22,575 bases of DNA from CAVALG01 sp963630555 (GTDB taxonomy: Bacteria > Bacillota > Clostridia > Oscillospirales > Acutalibacteraceae), in NCBI GenBank assembly GCA_963630555.1, contig CAVGND010000028.1, forward strand, positions 1-22,575, written 5' to 3'. The notes under the pieces are model-generated. The model worked only from the letters and a program-made list of their open reading frames with translations. It did no database searches and had not been told where the DNA came from. The position numbers and the translations under genes are program-made. Of the stretch, positions 13,756 through 21,365 are shown one piece after another (the stretch's first letter is position 1; each line of letters begins with the position of its first letter).

Positions 13756-14237
13756 TTGACAGTACTTTCCGCATAGGGCACGGATATGATGTACACCGTC
13801 TGGTTTCGGGCAGAAAACTTATTTTAGGCGGCGTGGAAATACCGTTTGAAAAAGGGCTTGACGGTCACTCGGACGCTGATGTTTTAATACACGCGATATG
13901 CGACGCTCTGCTCGGCGCTGCGGCGCTCGGCGATATAGGTAATCACTTCCCCGACACGGATGACCGTTTTTTAGGGGTTGACAGTAAACTTTTGCTTAAA
14001 GAAACGGTTAAAATGCTAAGCGGCCAAGGCTACCGCATTGCCAACATAGACTCAACGGTTATAGCGCAGCACCCCAAATTATCGCCGTATATTGAAAATA
14101 TGGTGGCAATAATAGCTGACCTTTGCGGCATTGACAAAACCGGCGTAAATGTTAAAGCCACAACCGAAGAACACCTCGGTTTCACCGGAAACGGCGAAGG
14201 AATAAGCGCCCACGCGGTTGCGCTTATATACAAATAA
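13752..14237 (+). CDS. ispF: 2-C-methyl-D-erythritol 2,4-cyclodiphosphate synthase
   Basis: Fifth step of the MEP pathway: it cyclises CDP-ME 2-phosphate to MEcPP and releases CMP. The 161-residue homotrimer subunit carries the metal ligands Asp13 and His15 in GHGYDVHRL and His47 in ADVLIHA. The GGVEIPFEKGLDGHSDAD substrate segment and the C-terminal KATTEEHLGFTGNGEGI motif are present. AAAGGAGG lies 9 nt before the ATG, inside the end of ispD. IspE, which acts between IspD and IspF, is not in this window. Confidence 0.98.
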   Translation: MIDSTFRIGHGYDVHRLVSGRKLILGGVEIPFEKGLDGHSDADVLIHAICDALLGAAALGDIGNHFPDTDDRFLGVDSKLLLKETVKMLSGQGYRIANIDSTVIAQHPKLSPYIENMVAIIADLCGIDKTGVNVKATTEEHLGFTGNGEGISAHAVALIYK

Positions 14238-14245
14238 CAGTATTA

Positions 14246-14290
14246 TACGGTTTCCCCGACTCATAAAAATTAAGCAAGGGGGAAACCGTA
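14246..14290 (+). promoter_or_regulatory. Hairpin locking the Shine-Dalgarno and start of the DUF4830 gene
   Basis: TACGGTTTCCCC (14246-14257) is the exact complement of GGGGAAACCGTA (14279-14290), with a 21-nt loop. The 3' arm contains most of the GGGGG ribosome binding site and ends at the A of the ATG. There is no T-tract, so it is not a standard terminator. Folding would block ribosome access, making a thermometer-like, protein-controlled or ispF-coupled switch possible. Confidence 0.6.
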
Positions 14291-14736
14291 TGTTTTTTAA
14301 TACCGTAAAAATAAATCGCCGCATCTGTCACATTATTGCCATACTTATTTTACTCGCCGCAGTTGTAGTGTATGATGCGGTTGCGGCAAATACTGCCGCA
14401 AAAAAAGATGTTGTCGGGAGCGGCGTTGGGAGCAAGGTATCTTACATCAGTAATTACGGTTGGGAGGTGTCCGCCAAAGGCGAGCAGAAAAAGAACATTA
14501 CCATTCCTTACGAATTTGATAATGTTTTTACCGAATACAACGCCTTACAAAAGAAACAGGGCTTTGACCTTGAGCCATTCAAAGGTAAAACGGTGGAACA
14601 ATACACATATGAAGTTACAAACTACCCAAACGAACCGGAGGGCATTTTTTTGCATATTCTTGTGTACGACGGTAAGGTTATAGGCGGAGATGTTTGCAGT
14701 TTAAAACCGAACGGATTTATGGTAGGAATAAAATAA
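14290..14736 (+). CDS. DUF4830-type membrane-anchored or secreted protein
   Basis: A 148-residue protein of unknown function with the DUF4830 pattern. Residues about 12-33 form an N-terminal signal anchor (HIIAILILLAAVVVYDAVAA). The conserved body follows: YISNYGWEV, ITIPYEFDNVFTEYNALQK, QGFDLEPFKGKTVEQYTYEV, TNYPNEPEG, LVYDGKVIGGDVCS and GFMVGIK. The start at 14290 has AAGGGGG 7 nt upstream; a longer frame opens at 14218 but overlaps ispF and lacks a signal. Its translation start is enclosed in a 12-bp hairpin. The family is common in Clostridia and is often found as a lone small gene. Confidence 0.82.
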   Translation: MFFNTVKINRRICHIIAILILLAAVVVYDAVAANTAAKKDVVGSGVGSKVSYISNYGWEVSAKGEQKKNITIPYEFDNVFTEYNALQKKQGFDLEPFKGKTVEQYTYEVTNYPNEPEGIFLHILVYDGKVIGGDVCSLKPNGFMVGIK

Positions 14737-14873
14737 CTCGTTCTGTAAGTTTAGTGTAAAATAAAAATAGGCAAAAAATAAAGTTCGAAAAAGAACTTCT
14801 GCAACGCAAACAAAAACGGTAAAACAAATCAGCCCAAGAACCAAAATACCGGATAGTGTGCAACATAATCCTT

Positions 14874-15000
14874 CTTCAAATTTTGTGTAAACGCAAGAAT
14901 CAGAATTGTAATGTGGCGTGCGAGCCGCAAGACGGCTTACACGCCGTAATTTTGCATTTTAGCGAAAATAACGGAACGGGGCATGTCAAGGGCGGCTGCC
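14874..15000. repeat. Dispersed repeat, copy B
   Basis: Landmarks match copy A at 9104-9250: TCAAATTTTGTGTAAA, then a hairpin GGCGTGCGAGCCG (14915-14927) with CGGCTTACACGCC (14933-14945), then AATTTTGCATTTTAGCGAAAATAACGG and GGGGCA. No gene is apparent in 14737-15071. Confidence 0.62.
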
Positions 15001-15067
15001 CGAACAGTCGTTCATTTTACCCTTCTATATTATTTCGGAGGTTTACATAAAATATTAAGGAGTTCCG

Positions 15068-15110
15068 AAAAAATACTGCCGAAAACAAAATGTTTTCGGC
15101 AGTATTTTTA
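15068..15110. terminator. Bidirectional terminator
   Basis: AATACTGCCGAAAACA (15072-15087) and TGTTTTCGGCAGTATT (15091-15106) form a 16-bp perfect stem. It has TTTT on the plus side and TTTTTT on the minus side. It ends the 848-residue protein gene on the minus strand and could also stop plus-strand readthrough. Confidence 0.92.
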
Positions 15111-15123
15111 TGTGATTTTAATT

Positions 15124-17670
15124 TTATTTAATTTCAACCCATTCGCCTTTACTGTTACGATACATTTCCGTAACAATATCACCTGCAACCGTAGTTTCGA
15201 GGTAATAGCACTGTTCGCCGCAATGTTCACAATAGCCAACCATAATGGTATTTGAACCGTATTCGTCGCCCTGTTGAACTGTTACCAATTTATTTTTATC
15301 ATATTTGTGACCTGTAGCCTGTACGCCACTGGGTACTTTTTCAATCACGCCGCAATCGCAGACCTTGTAAATATAACCGTCCTCAGTGCAGGTCGGGGCA
15401 ACAATGCGCTCCCTCCAAACATGTGATTCGGATGTTGTGAACTTAGCATCAATCGCTTTTACGCTAATCGACACATTTTCAAGGCGATTGCTTGCATTGT
15501 AAGAAATATCTTTATAAAGTCCGAAAACCGGGATTATTTCATTGTGTGTTACGGCAACATATTTTCTCTGGGCGGAAGAAGCAGCCGTGCTGTATTTCTG
15601 CCAAGAGGCATCGGTCGCGTATTCAAAATCGGACATTGTAAATGTTTCGGGCTTGGTTGCCCAAACGGCTTTGTCTTCTTTATATTCTTTGCCTTCTTCG
15701 TTCCCTTTTTCCCAAATAAGTTCAACGTAGACCGTGATCGTACCCTCTGAATCCACCGACATATGGTAAACGTACTCAAATCCTGTAAGGGGATAATCGG
15801 CAACATTTGCTTTAACCGCACCCGATTCAAACAGTCCGCCCTTAACCGTGCTGTAGATAGTCTCACCCTGATCCATGCGTTTTGCACCTATGCGGTTAGC
15901 ATTGGCATAAAGCGGGTCAGAGGTTTCGGGAGTGCTTAAAATGCAGGACATATTAAATGTATAGTCGTTTGCGGTTGAAAAACTGGATTTTGTATCGTCA
16001 GCATATCTGTGGTATTCCAGAGCACGCTCAACAATTATATTGTCGGTTCCCGTTACACCTACTTTGTAAGTGTAATATCCGTTTTCATCGGTCGCAACAA
16101 CAATACCGAGTACATTCTTTTCAGAGGTTCCTCTAAGGGTATATGCGGCGGAAGTAGAATGTGTATCTGCCGGAACCGTCTGCACAAAATAATTAAGGCT
16201 TTCGATGTTAAGTTGTTTGGAAACAAGGTCGGTTTCAGACAGCTTTCCGCCTTTGGGATTTGTAAGATAAGTTTCTGCCGTATCACTTCCGAAAGATGTA
16301 CCGCCCGAAAGGAACGCTGTCATATTGCTATTTGCAATTTTCTGCAAATTATAGAACGAATATTTAGAAGTCTTGTCAAACTGAGAAGAATCAACCTCGA
16401 ATTTACCGCTTTCGGTAATATTAAAGGTAACACCGTCTATTTCATATGTACCCGAAGTAGCAATTAACCCCGTATCTTCATCACACAGGTAGTAGTCGCC
16501 TTCGTACATCTGCAATCCGGTGAGAAAACTGTTGCGATGATACAGGCGCAAACCGTCACTGTCTTTAACAATGCCGTTCTTTATATAATATTCATCGCAA
16601 TACTGTGCGTCAATCGCGGTAACGCTTGATTTAAAGCCCGATTTAACTGTGGCAGGGCTTACCGATATACCGAATACGGGCGTAAAATTGCCGTGGTCGC
16701 CTATTTCATAATAGCCTTTGTCGAGGTTTGCTTTGGCAAGTTCGGTTTTATCCTGCCATACGCCTTTAAGTGACTCAAAATATGTGCCGGAATAGCAATC
16801 GGTTAACGTGCGCCATGTATGATTCATTGAAGCGTCATCGGGATTTGTGAAAATTATATCCGTATAGATATAAATTGCGTCACCGACAACACTGACATTG
16901 TATTTGAAGGAATACTTATCAAGAGTATATCCCTGCTTTGACATTACATTGGTGTCGGTTTCATGAATTTTCAAACTCGACATTTTGCCGGTTGAGGCTT
17001 TGTTTATTACGGTTGATATCTTGCCTTCCGCCTGCACTTTTTCGGTAACCTCTCCGTCATAAGAACTGTCAAGAACTTCGTACGCCTGAATAATTGTGCT
17101 GCCCCTTGAACCGTTACCGTTTTTATCGCCGTTGTAATTTTCGCCGAGATAAGATATATTGATTGCTTGTGTCGCAAAAGAGTTGCCGCTGAACGGTACA
17201 TAATAAACGCGCCTTGAAGTGGTGCTTAGGGTTGTACTGGTATTTAAAACCGAAAGCACATATACATAAACGCCGCCGTTATCTTTCGCGAAGACAACAC
17301 CAAGCGCATTTTCAGCACCTTTTACGGCATTCGGCGTAGTGCCAGTAAGTTTAAATGTATACGGGACTTTACCGTCCGGAGTTGTGAACAGTTCGATTTT
17401 ATGACCGCCCGTAACGGTAGGCCATGAAATATCGTATGACGAGCCGTCCTTTACGGCGTCGGCAATTTTCTGTGCCTCCGGCACCGTGACAACCGTGTTC
17501 GGATCGAACGGTTTTAACTCATCAGACGCCGCCTGTACTCCGAACGATTTTGCGGCTGCCGAAGCAGTGTCGTTGCCCGTTGTTGTTATTGCGTTTACTG
17601 CAAACATTGCCAGTGTTACGGCGACACAAAGCAATATGCTTAATGCAGTTTTCACAAAGCGATTTTTCAT
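15124..17670 (-). CDS. Large secreted protein with duplicated module, function unknown
   Basis: An 848-residue exported protein. The N-terminal signal peptide is MKNRFVKTALSILL with a hydrophobic core to about residue 27 and Ala-rich cleavage candidates before 45. Two modules look homologous: 104-357 and 509-744. Paired landmarks are ALGVVFAKDNGGVYVYVL / VLGIVVATDENGYYTYKV, YNVSVVGDAIYIYTDIIF / YHMSVDSEGTITVYVELIW, TPVFGIS / IPVFGLY, and VTAIDAQY / VKAIDAKF. The C-terminal 758-848 has Cys knuckles (PTCTEDGYIYKVCDCG, ATGHKYD, YCEHCGEQC), a style shared with the gene at 21366. No sortase signal or enzyme motif is seen. CAGGAGG precedes the ATG. It is monocistronic, with its own promoter and terminator. 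Confidence 0.8.
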   Translation of the reverse strand: MKNRFVKTALSILLCVAVTLAMFAVNAITTTGNDTASAAAKSFGVQAASDELKPFDPNTVVTVPEAQKIADAVKDGSSYDISWPTVTGGHKIELFTTPDGKVPYTFKLTGTTPNAVKGAENALGVVFAKDNGGVYVYVLSVLNTSTTLSTTSRRVYYVPFSGNSFATQAINISYLGENYNGDKNGNGSRGSTIIQAYEVLDSSYDGEVTEKVQAEGKISTVINKASTGKMSSLKIHETDTNVMSKQGYTLDKYSFKYNVSVVGDAIYIYTDIIFTNPDDASMNHTWRTLTDCYSGTYFESLKGVWQDKTELAKANLDKGYYEIGDHGNFTPVFGISVSPATVKSGFKSSVTAIDAQYCDEYYIKNGIVKDSDGLRLYHRNSFLTGLQMYEGDYYLCDEDTGLIATSGTYEIDGVTFNITESGKFEVDSSQFDKTSKYSFYNLQKIANSNMTAFLSGGTSFGSDTAETYLTNPKGGKLSETDLVSKQLNIESLNYFVQTVPADTHSTSAAYTLRGTSEKNVLGIVVATDENGYYTYKVGVTGTDNIIVERALEYHRYADDTKSSFSTANDYTFNMSCILSTPETSDPLYANANRIGAKRMDQGETIYSTVKGGLFESGAVKANVADYPLTGFEYVYHMSVDSEGTITVYVELIWEKGNEEGKEYKEDKAVWATKPETFTMSDFEYATDASWQKYSTAASSAQRKYVAVTHNEIIPVFGLYKDISYNASNRLENVSISVKAIDAKFTTSESHVWRERIVAPTCTEDGYIYKVCDCGVIEKVPSGVQATGHKYDKNKLVTVQQGDEYGSNTIMVGYCEHCGEQCYYLETTVAGDIVTEMYRNSKGEWVEIK

Positions 17671-17725
17671 GACTTTACCTCCTGAGATGTAAGCAAGTTA
17701 CAAAAACTCAAATTAATACATTGAT

Positions 17726-17754
17726 ATTTTAACACGGACATTTCAAAATTGCAA
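17726..17754 (-). promoter_or_regulatory. Promoter of the 848-residue secreted protein gene
   Basis: Minus-strand TTGCAA (17754-17749), a 17-bp spacer and TAAAAT (17731-17726). Confidence 0.7.
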
Positions 17755-18018
17755 TATTTAAGAAATATTTATTTGAAGAGCAAGCGAATTTTGTGTAAAA
17801 CAATTAAATCGGCACTTCAAAATTTGTGCAACTCGACAGTGCACTCATGTACCGAAATTTTACACAGAGTTATAAAAACCGAGTATCAACGAAAAGCCCG
17901 TTGATTCCCGAAGTAAATTCTGCCGTTTTCTCATAATAAATTTCACTGCCGTTCTGCTGTTGCATATGCTTTGGAAATTAACTGAATTCACTTTCGAAAA
18001 ATAATTCCCAATAAACTA
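17755..18018. other. Intergenic region, no gene seen
   Basis: AT-rich. It contains a GTGTAAAA...TTTTACAC inverted pair (about 17794-17801 and 17859-17866) and the small hairpin ATCAACG/CGTTGAT (about 17886-17906). No ORF or known RNA is recognised. Confidence 0.5.
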
Positions 18019-18047
18019 TTGACAAAGCATTGGTTAATTGGTATAAT
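18019..18047 (+). promoter_or_regulatory. Consensus sigma-A promoter of the tRNA pair
   Basis: TTGACA (18019-18024), a 17-bp spacer and TATAAT (18042-18047), 17 nt before tRNA-His. Confidence 0.93.
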
Positions 18048-18063
18048 AACTCTCGCACTGTAT

Positions 18064-18141
18064 GGTGGGTGTAGTTCAGTTGGCTAGAGCGCCAGATTGT
18101 GGCTCTGGAGGTCGTGGGTTCGAGCCCCATCACCCACCCCA
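18064..18141 (+). tRNA. tRNA-His (GTG)
   Basis: Cloverleaf with acceptor GTGGGTG/CACCCAC, D arm TAGTTCAGTTGGCTAGAGC, anticodon loop TTGTGGC (anticodon GTG) and T arm GTGGGTTCGAGCCCCAT. The extra G-1 at 18064 pairs with the C discriminator, the mark of tRNA-His. CCA is encoded (18139-18141). Confidence 0.97.
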
Positions 18142-18145
18142 CACT

Positions 18146-18177
18146 AAATGAGCATACTTTGTAAAGTGTGCTCATTT
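18146..18177 (+). other. Hairpin between the two tRNA genes
   Basis: AAATGAGCATACTTT and AAAGTGTGCTCATTT pair almost fully around GT. It has no T-run, so it is more likely a processing or spacer structure than a terminator. Confidence 0.5.
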
Positions 18178-18202
18178 CACATTAAAACAGTTTTATACAC
18201 CT

Positions 18203-18277
18203 TGGGGTGTCGTCAAGCGGTAAGACACAGCACTTTGACTGCTGCATTCGTAGGTTCGAATCCTGCCACCCCAGCCA
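18203..18277 (+). tRNA. tRNA-Gln (TTG)
   Basis: Cloverleaf with acceptor TGGGGTG/CACCCCA, D arm TCGTCAAGCGGTAAGACA, anticodon stem CAGCA/TGCTG with loop CTTTGAC (anticodon TTG) and T arm TAGGTTCGAATCCTG. CCA is encoded (18275-18277). Confidence 0.97.
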
Positions 18278-18278
18278 T

Positions 18279-18313
18279 GAAAAAAGCAATTGTAAAAAGC
18301 AATTGCTTTTTTC
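18279..18313 (+). terminator. Terminator of the tRNA operon
   Basis: GAAAAAAGCAATTG (18279-18292) and CAATTGCTTTTTTC (18300-18313) form a 14-bp stem; the T-run lies within the 3' arm. Confidence 0.8.
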
Positions 18314-18346
18314 AGTTATATTCGCCTTGCGGCGAGTGATATTGCT

Positions 18347-18621
18347 AGGCAAGCGAAAATAATCCGAACCCGCCCAAAACGGCGTATTTTCGGCGTATTT
18401 TAACTTGTCGTCTTTATAAGGCGAAAGCCTTATCGCATCCTCCGCATAAAAATCCACACGAAAATTGCGCTCGTTTTGGGTCGCTGATTTTTTGAAGAAC
18501 GGATTTTTTGCAGAGCAAGGCACAAAACGCAGTTAATCCTAACGGATTAACGAGTATTTTAACGCGGCAATGCGAGAAATCCGCGCTCAAAAAACGGATT
18601 CGGATTTATTTTCGCTTGCCT
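18347..18621. mobile_element. MITE-like element with 22/23-bp imperfect terminal inverted repeats
   Basis: The left arm AGGCAAGCGAAAATAATCC(GAA) at 18347-18368 is the complement of the right arm at 18599-18621, with one extra base on the right. The roughly 275-bp unit has no ORF of its own. It contains a further palindrome GTTAATCC-taac-GGATTAAC (about 18532-18551). It is flanked by small hairpins carrying GTGATATT: TCGCC-ttgc-GGCGA (18321-18334), TCGGC-ttttc-GCCGA and TCGC-ttt-GCGA (about 18630-18670). I see no clean target-site duplication. Confidence 0.55.
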
Positions 18622-18703
18622 ACGCAGTGATATTCGGCTTTTCGCCGAGTGATATTCGCTTTGCGAGCGTGAGGGTGAATATTATATTACTTGGTTTACT
18701 TTA

Positions 18704-18717
18704 TGTTATACTATAAT
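18704..18717 (+). promoter_or_regulatory. Candidate extended -10 promoter for the 18803 gene
   Basis: TGTTATACT (18704-18712) has the TGn extension before TATACT, with an overlapping TATAAT at 18712-18717. A -35 box is not convincing. Confidence 0.4.
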
Positions 18718-18802
18718 AATTCTTAATGCCTAAGCAAAACAAGGAATAATAAGCCTTACCTATATTCGGAGCAGAAATTACAGGTATGAGGAGGCGCATA
18801 AA

Positions 18803-19549
18803 TTGAATTTTATATATTTAGAAAAGTTGATATTTTGGTTTATGCTGTACAGCATAACCGGGTGGATATATGAAACCGTGCTTTGCTCGGTAAGTGAGAG
18901 AAAATTTATTAACCGCGGTTTTTTAAACGGCCCCTTCTGCCCTATCTACGGCGCCGGCGCGGTGCTTGATGTTTTGATTTTGGGTAAAATTCAAAATGTG
19001 TTTCTACTATTCATTTTGGGTGTGATTGTAACCTGCACGCTTGAATATCTCACCTCGTATGTTATGGAAAAACTGTTCCACGCAAGGTGGTGGGACTACT
19101 CGGAACGAAAATTCAACATAGCGGGACGCGTATGTTTACAGGGTGCCGTCGTATTCGGTGCTTTTTCGGTTATTTTAATAAAACTGATACATCCGCTTGT
19201 TATCAGGCTGACCGAAATTCTCCCCGAGCGAGTGCTGTTTGTTATAATTTTAGTTTTTTCGGCGGTTTTTTTAACCGACCTGATTATTACGGTAAGCGGC
19301 TTTGCAGGATTTAACAAACGGCTTGCCGCATTTTCGGAAGCGCTTTCGGAAAAAGCGGAGAACGCTGCCGAACAGGTACGAAACTCCGCTACCTATGCAA
19401 AGTTAAACACCCTGTATGAAAATTTCAGCAAAAAAATGAACCGACAGCAGCGCAGGATGATATCGTCATTCCCGAAATTACGCTCGGTTAATCATAACAG
19501 CGTATTGGGTGAAATAAGAAAAACCATTTCAAAAAAAGTGTCTAAATAA
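18803..19549 (+). CDS. CmpB-type putative ABC transporter permease (PF06541 family)
   Basis: A 248-residue membrane protein with four to five hydrophobic segments in the first 175 residues and a basic amphipathic tail. The family pattern is visible: FMLYSITGWIYET, NRGFLNGPFCPIYGAGA, LEYLTSYVMEKLFHARWWDYS and FNIAGRVCLQGA. The start is TTG at 18803, placed by GAGGAGG 9 nt upstream; no in-frame ATG would keep the first helix. The family is annotated as an ABC permease, but an ATPase partner is not adjacent and transport has not been shown. It is monocistronic and ends at a terminator shared with the converging gene. Confidence 0.85.
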   Translation: MNFIYLEKLIFWFMLYSITGWIYETVLCSVSERKFINRGFLNGPFCPIYGAGAVLDVLILGKIQNVFLLFILGVIVTCTLEYLTSYVMEKLFHARWWDYSERKFNIAGRVCLQGAVVFGAFSVILIKLIHPLVIRLTEILPERVLFVIILVFSAVFLTDLIITVSGFAGFNKRLAAFSEALSEKAENAAEQVRNSATYAKLNTLYENFSKKMNRQQRRMISSFPKLRSVNHNSVLGEIRKTISKKVSK

Positions 19550-19555
19550 AATTTT

Positions 19556-19595
19556 GCCGCACGGCAGACATTGTCTGCCGCGCGGCTGATTTTTT
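19556..19595. terminator. Terminator between converging genes
   Basis: GCCGCACGGCAGACA (19556-19570) and TGTCTGCCGCGCGGC (19572-19586) pair with one mismatch. TGATTTTTT follows on the plus side; the minus side has AAAATTTTATTT, so it probably serves both genes. Confidence 0.85.
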
Positions 19596-19613
19596 CATGC
19601 ACAGGTGCGATTA

Positions 19614-20870
19614 TCAATCTCTTGCCGATAAAACAGTTTTCTCGTATTTTACGATTTCGGAATACCACTCGCCGTCGGCGGGTTTGCCGCAAAGTCGGCA
19701 GTATTCGTCCCAAACTTCGCCGAACGGCAGAGTTTTAAGTTCCTCCTGCATAACCATAAGTCGTGTAAAATCGCCTGTATCCTGCATTGCTTTTAATTCA
19801 CCATTCGGCTGAAGCAACGCAAACAGCAATGCCTTTTGCACATTACGATATCCTGTTACCCAGGCGGAAATGCGATTTATAGACGCGTCAAAATAATCAA
19901 GGGCAATATTCACCCTGCCGTCCAATCCGCCGCAGCGGACAATTTCACGCGCTATTTCCCTGGTTTCGTCATCAAACAGCACAACATGGTCGCTGTCCCA
20001 ACGCATCGGGCGCGTTACATGAAGCGCAATTTCGGGGAAGAATGTAAGCAGTGCCGGGATCTTATCGCTTACCACCTCAGTCGGGTGATAGTGTCCGTTA
20101 TCCATAAGCGGAATACAACGTTCTTTATTCACGGCGGCATATGACAGGGCAAATTCTGCACTGCCTACCGTGTAAGCCTCAACGCCTATACCGAAAACCT
20201 TGCTTTCAATGCAGGGTTTTACTTTTTTGAAGTCATACGGTTCGGAAAGAATTTCGTCAATACTCTCGCGGTATCTTTCGCGCGGCCCTATACGGTCGGC
20301 AGGTATATCCTTAAACCCGTCGCCCGTCCAGATGTTCATAACACAGGGTTCACCGAGTTGTTCCGCAAGGTAAGAGGATATGCGGATGCAGGCTTTCCCG
20401 TGGTTGATCCAAAACTTTCTTGTTTCCTCATTCGGGCTTGAAAGCGTCAACGGATCGCACATCGGGTGTGAAAAGAATGTGGGGTTAAAATCGCAGCCCA
20501 ATCCGCGTTCTTTGCAGAAATCGACCCATTTTTGAAAGTGTTTCGGCTCTAAAGCGTCCCTGTCAGCCCATTCGCCGCCGTCAAAAATCGCATACGACGC
20601 GTGAAGGTTCATTTTAGGTTTGCCGGGAATTAAGGATAAAACCTTATCGATATCCGACATCAGTTCTTCGGGCGTTCCCGCCCTTCCGGGGTAATTTCCG
20701 GTAGTCTGAATGCCGCCTGTGAGCGGTTTGCTTTTGTCGGTATCAAATCCGCGTACATCGTCCCCCTGCCAGCAATGCAGGGATACAGGGACGGTTTTCA
20801 GTTTTTCCAAAGCAGCGTCCGTATCAACGCCGAACGCCGAATATTTCTCTTTTGCTTCTTTGTAACTCAT
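19614..20870 (-). CDS. rhaA: L-rhamnose isomerase
   Basis: Interconverts L-rhamnose and L-rhamnulose, the first step of rhamnose catabolism; some members act on other rare sugars. The 418-residue length matches RhaA. Family segments include VPVSLHCWQGDDVRGFD, NLHASYAIFDG, DFNPTFFSHPM, NIWTGDG, the metal-site stretch LMDNGHYHPTEVV, and LHVTRPMRWDSDHVV. The ATG at 20870 has GGAGG 7 nt upstream; a GTG directly before it is in frame but less likely. No rhaB, rhaD or transporter flanks it in this window, so it is an orphan. It has its own promoter with a palindrome over the upstream side. Confidence 0.95.
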   Translation of the reverse strand: MSYKEAKEKYSAFGVDTDAALEKLKTVPVSLHCWQGDDVRGFDTDKSKPLTGGIQTTGNYPGRAGTPEELMSDIDKVLSLIPGKPKMNLHASYAIFDGGEWADRDALEPKHFQKWVDFCKERGLGCDFNPTFFSHPMCDPLTLSSPNEETRKFWINHGKACIRISSYLAEQLGEPCVMNIWTGDGFKDIPADRIGPRERYRESIDEILSEPYDFKKVKPCIESKVFGIGVEAYTVGSAEFALSYAAVNKERCIPLMDNGHYHPTEVVSDKIPALLTFFPEIALHVTRPMRWDSDHVVLFDDETREIAREIVRCGGLDGRVNIALDYFDASINRISAWVTGYRNVQKALLFALLQPNGELKAMQDTGDFTRLMVMQEELKTLPFGEVWDEYCRLCGKPADGEWYSEIVKYEKTVLSARD

Positions 20871-20908
20871 CACTTTGCCTCCGTTTAAATTAAAAGCCTA
20901 TACGGCGC

Positions 20909-20922
20909 GTGCCGCACGGCAC
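20909..20922. promoter_or_regulatory. Inverted repeat in the rhaA leader
   Basis: GTGCCG-CA-CGGCAC, 6-bp arms, between the predicted rhaA transcript start and its ribosome binding site. It is a possible operator half or leader hairpin. Confidence 0.35.
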
Positions 20923-20931
20923 ATTTGCCGT

Positions 20932-20960
20932 TATCTACAGACTTTCTTTGAATATATCAA
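20932..20960 (-). promoter_or_regulatory. Candidate rhaA promoter
   Basis: Minus-strand TTGATA (20960-20955), a 17-bp spacer and TAGATA (20937-20932). The -10 box is imperfect, as expected for a regulated promoter. Confidence 0.5.
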
Positions 20961-20962
20961 AT

Positions 20963-20985
20963 GGTGTCGACACTGTGTCGGTACC
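20963..20985. promoter_or_regulatory. Palindromic operator candidate upstream of the rhaA -35
   Basis: GACAC-T-GTGTC (20969-20979) is an exact 11-bp palindrome nested between GGT and ACC (20963-20985), just upstream of the -35 box. No regulator gene is adjacent. Confidence 0.45.
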
Positions 20986-21152
20986 TTTTATTTTAGTGCC
21001 GCACAGCCGATACGTCAATATATTTCTTGAATTTTTATGCAGAATTTCAAACAAAGGAGCCGTAAAAAATTTTGTCTTAGCACAATTTGTGAAAAAAATT
21101 ATATATTTTTTAAAAAAATTATTAAAAAGCAGTAGCATTTGTACAAAAGATG

Positions 21153-21161
21153 TGTTACAAT
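21153..21161 (+). promoter_or_regulatory. Candidate extended -10 promoter for the cohesin-like gene
   Basis: TGTTACAAT gives TGn plus TACAAT, with a predicted start near 21168, just before the first leader hairpin. A -35 is not clear. Confidence 0.4.
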
Positions 21162-21167
21162 TAACAA

Positions 21168-21365
21168 AAATATGGCTGTATTCAATTTGTTTTTATACAT
21201 AATTCAGAAATTGAATCGGCTGTAACGGTGTATCTTGTGCGGCGGTGCTGTGCCCTAAGTTGCCCAAACACGTAGTTCGCCGACAACAAAACTTTTAATC
21301 AGCCGTTGGTTTAGAAGTTTTGCTGCGCATACCATAGACTACCGGCGGCAGAATGGAGATTATAT
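21168..21365 (+). promoter_or_regulatory. Structured 5' leader of unknown class
   Basis: About 200 nt with several exact pairings: TTCAATTT/AAATTGAA (21181-21188, 21208-21215), CGGCTG/CAGCCG (21217-21222, 21300-21305), CAAAACTT/AAGTTTTG (21287-21294, 21315-21322), GTAGT/ACTAC (21272-21276, 21338-21342) and CGCCG/CGGCG (21278-21282, 21343-21347). The last pairing lies 8 nt from the GGAG ribosome binding site. The CGGCTG pairing and the CAAAACTT stem are interleaved, as in a pseudoknot or switching alternatives. It does not match the c-di-GMP, SAM, TPP, cobalamin or ydaO cores I know. Confidence 0.45.

Noticed and set aside
17978..18175. Minus-strand frame containing VGWVMGLEPTTSRATIW
   Set aside because: It is the antisense of tRNA-His, a well-known source of false proteins.
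18182..18523. Minus-strand frame containing GWQDSNLRMQQSK
   Set aside because: It is antisense to tRNA-Gln and runs through the palindromic element; there is no ribosome binding site.
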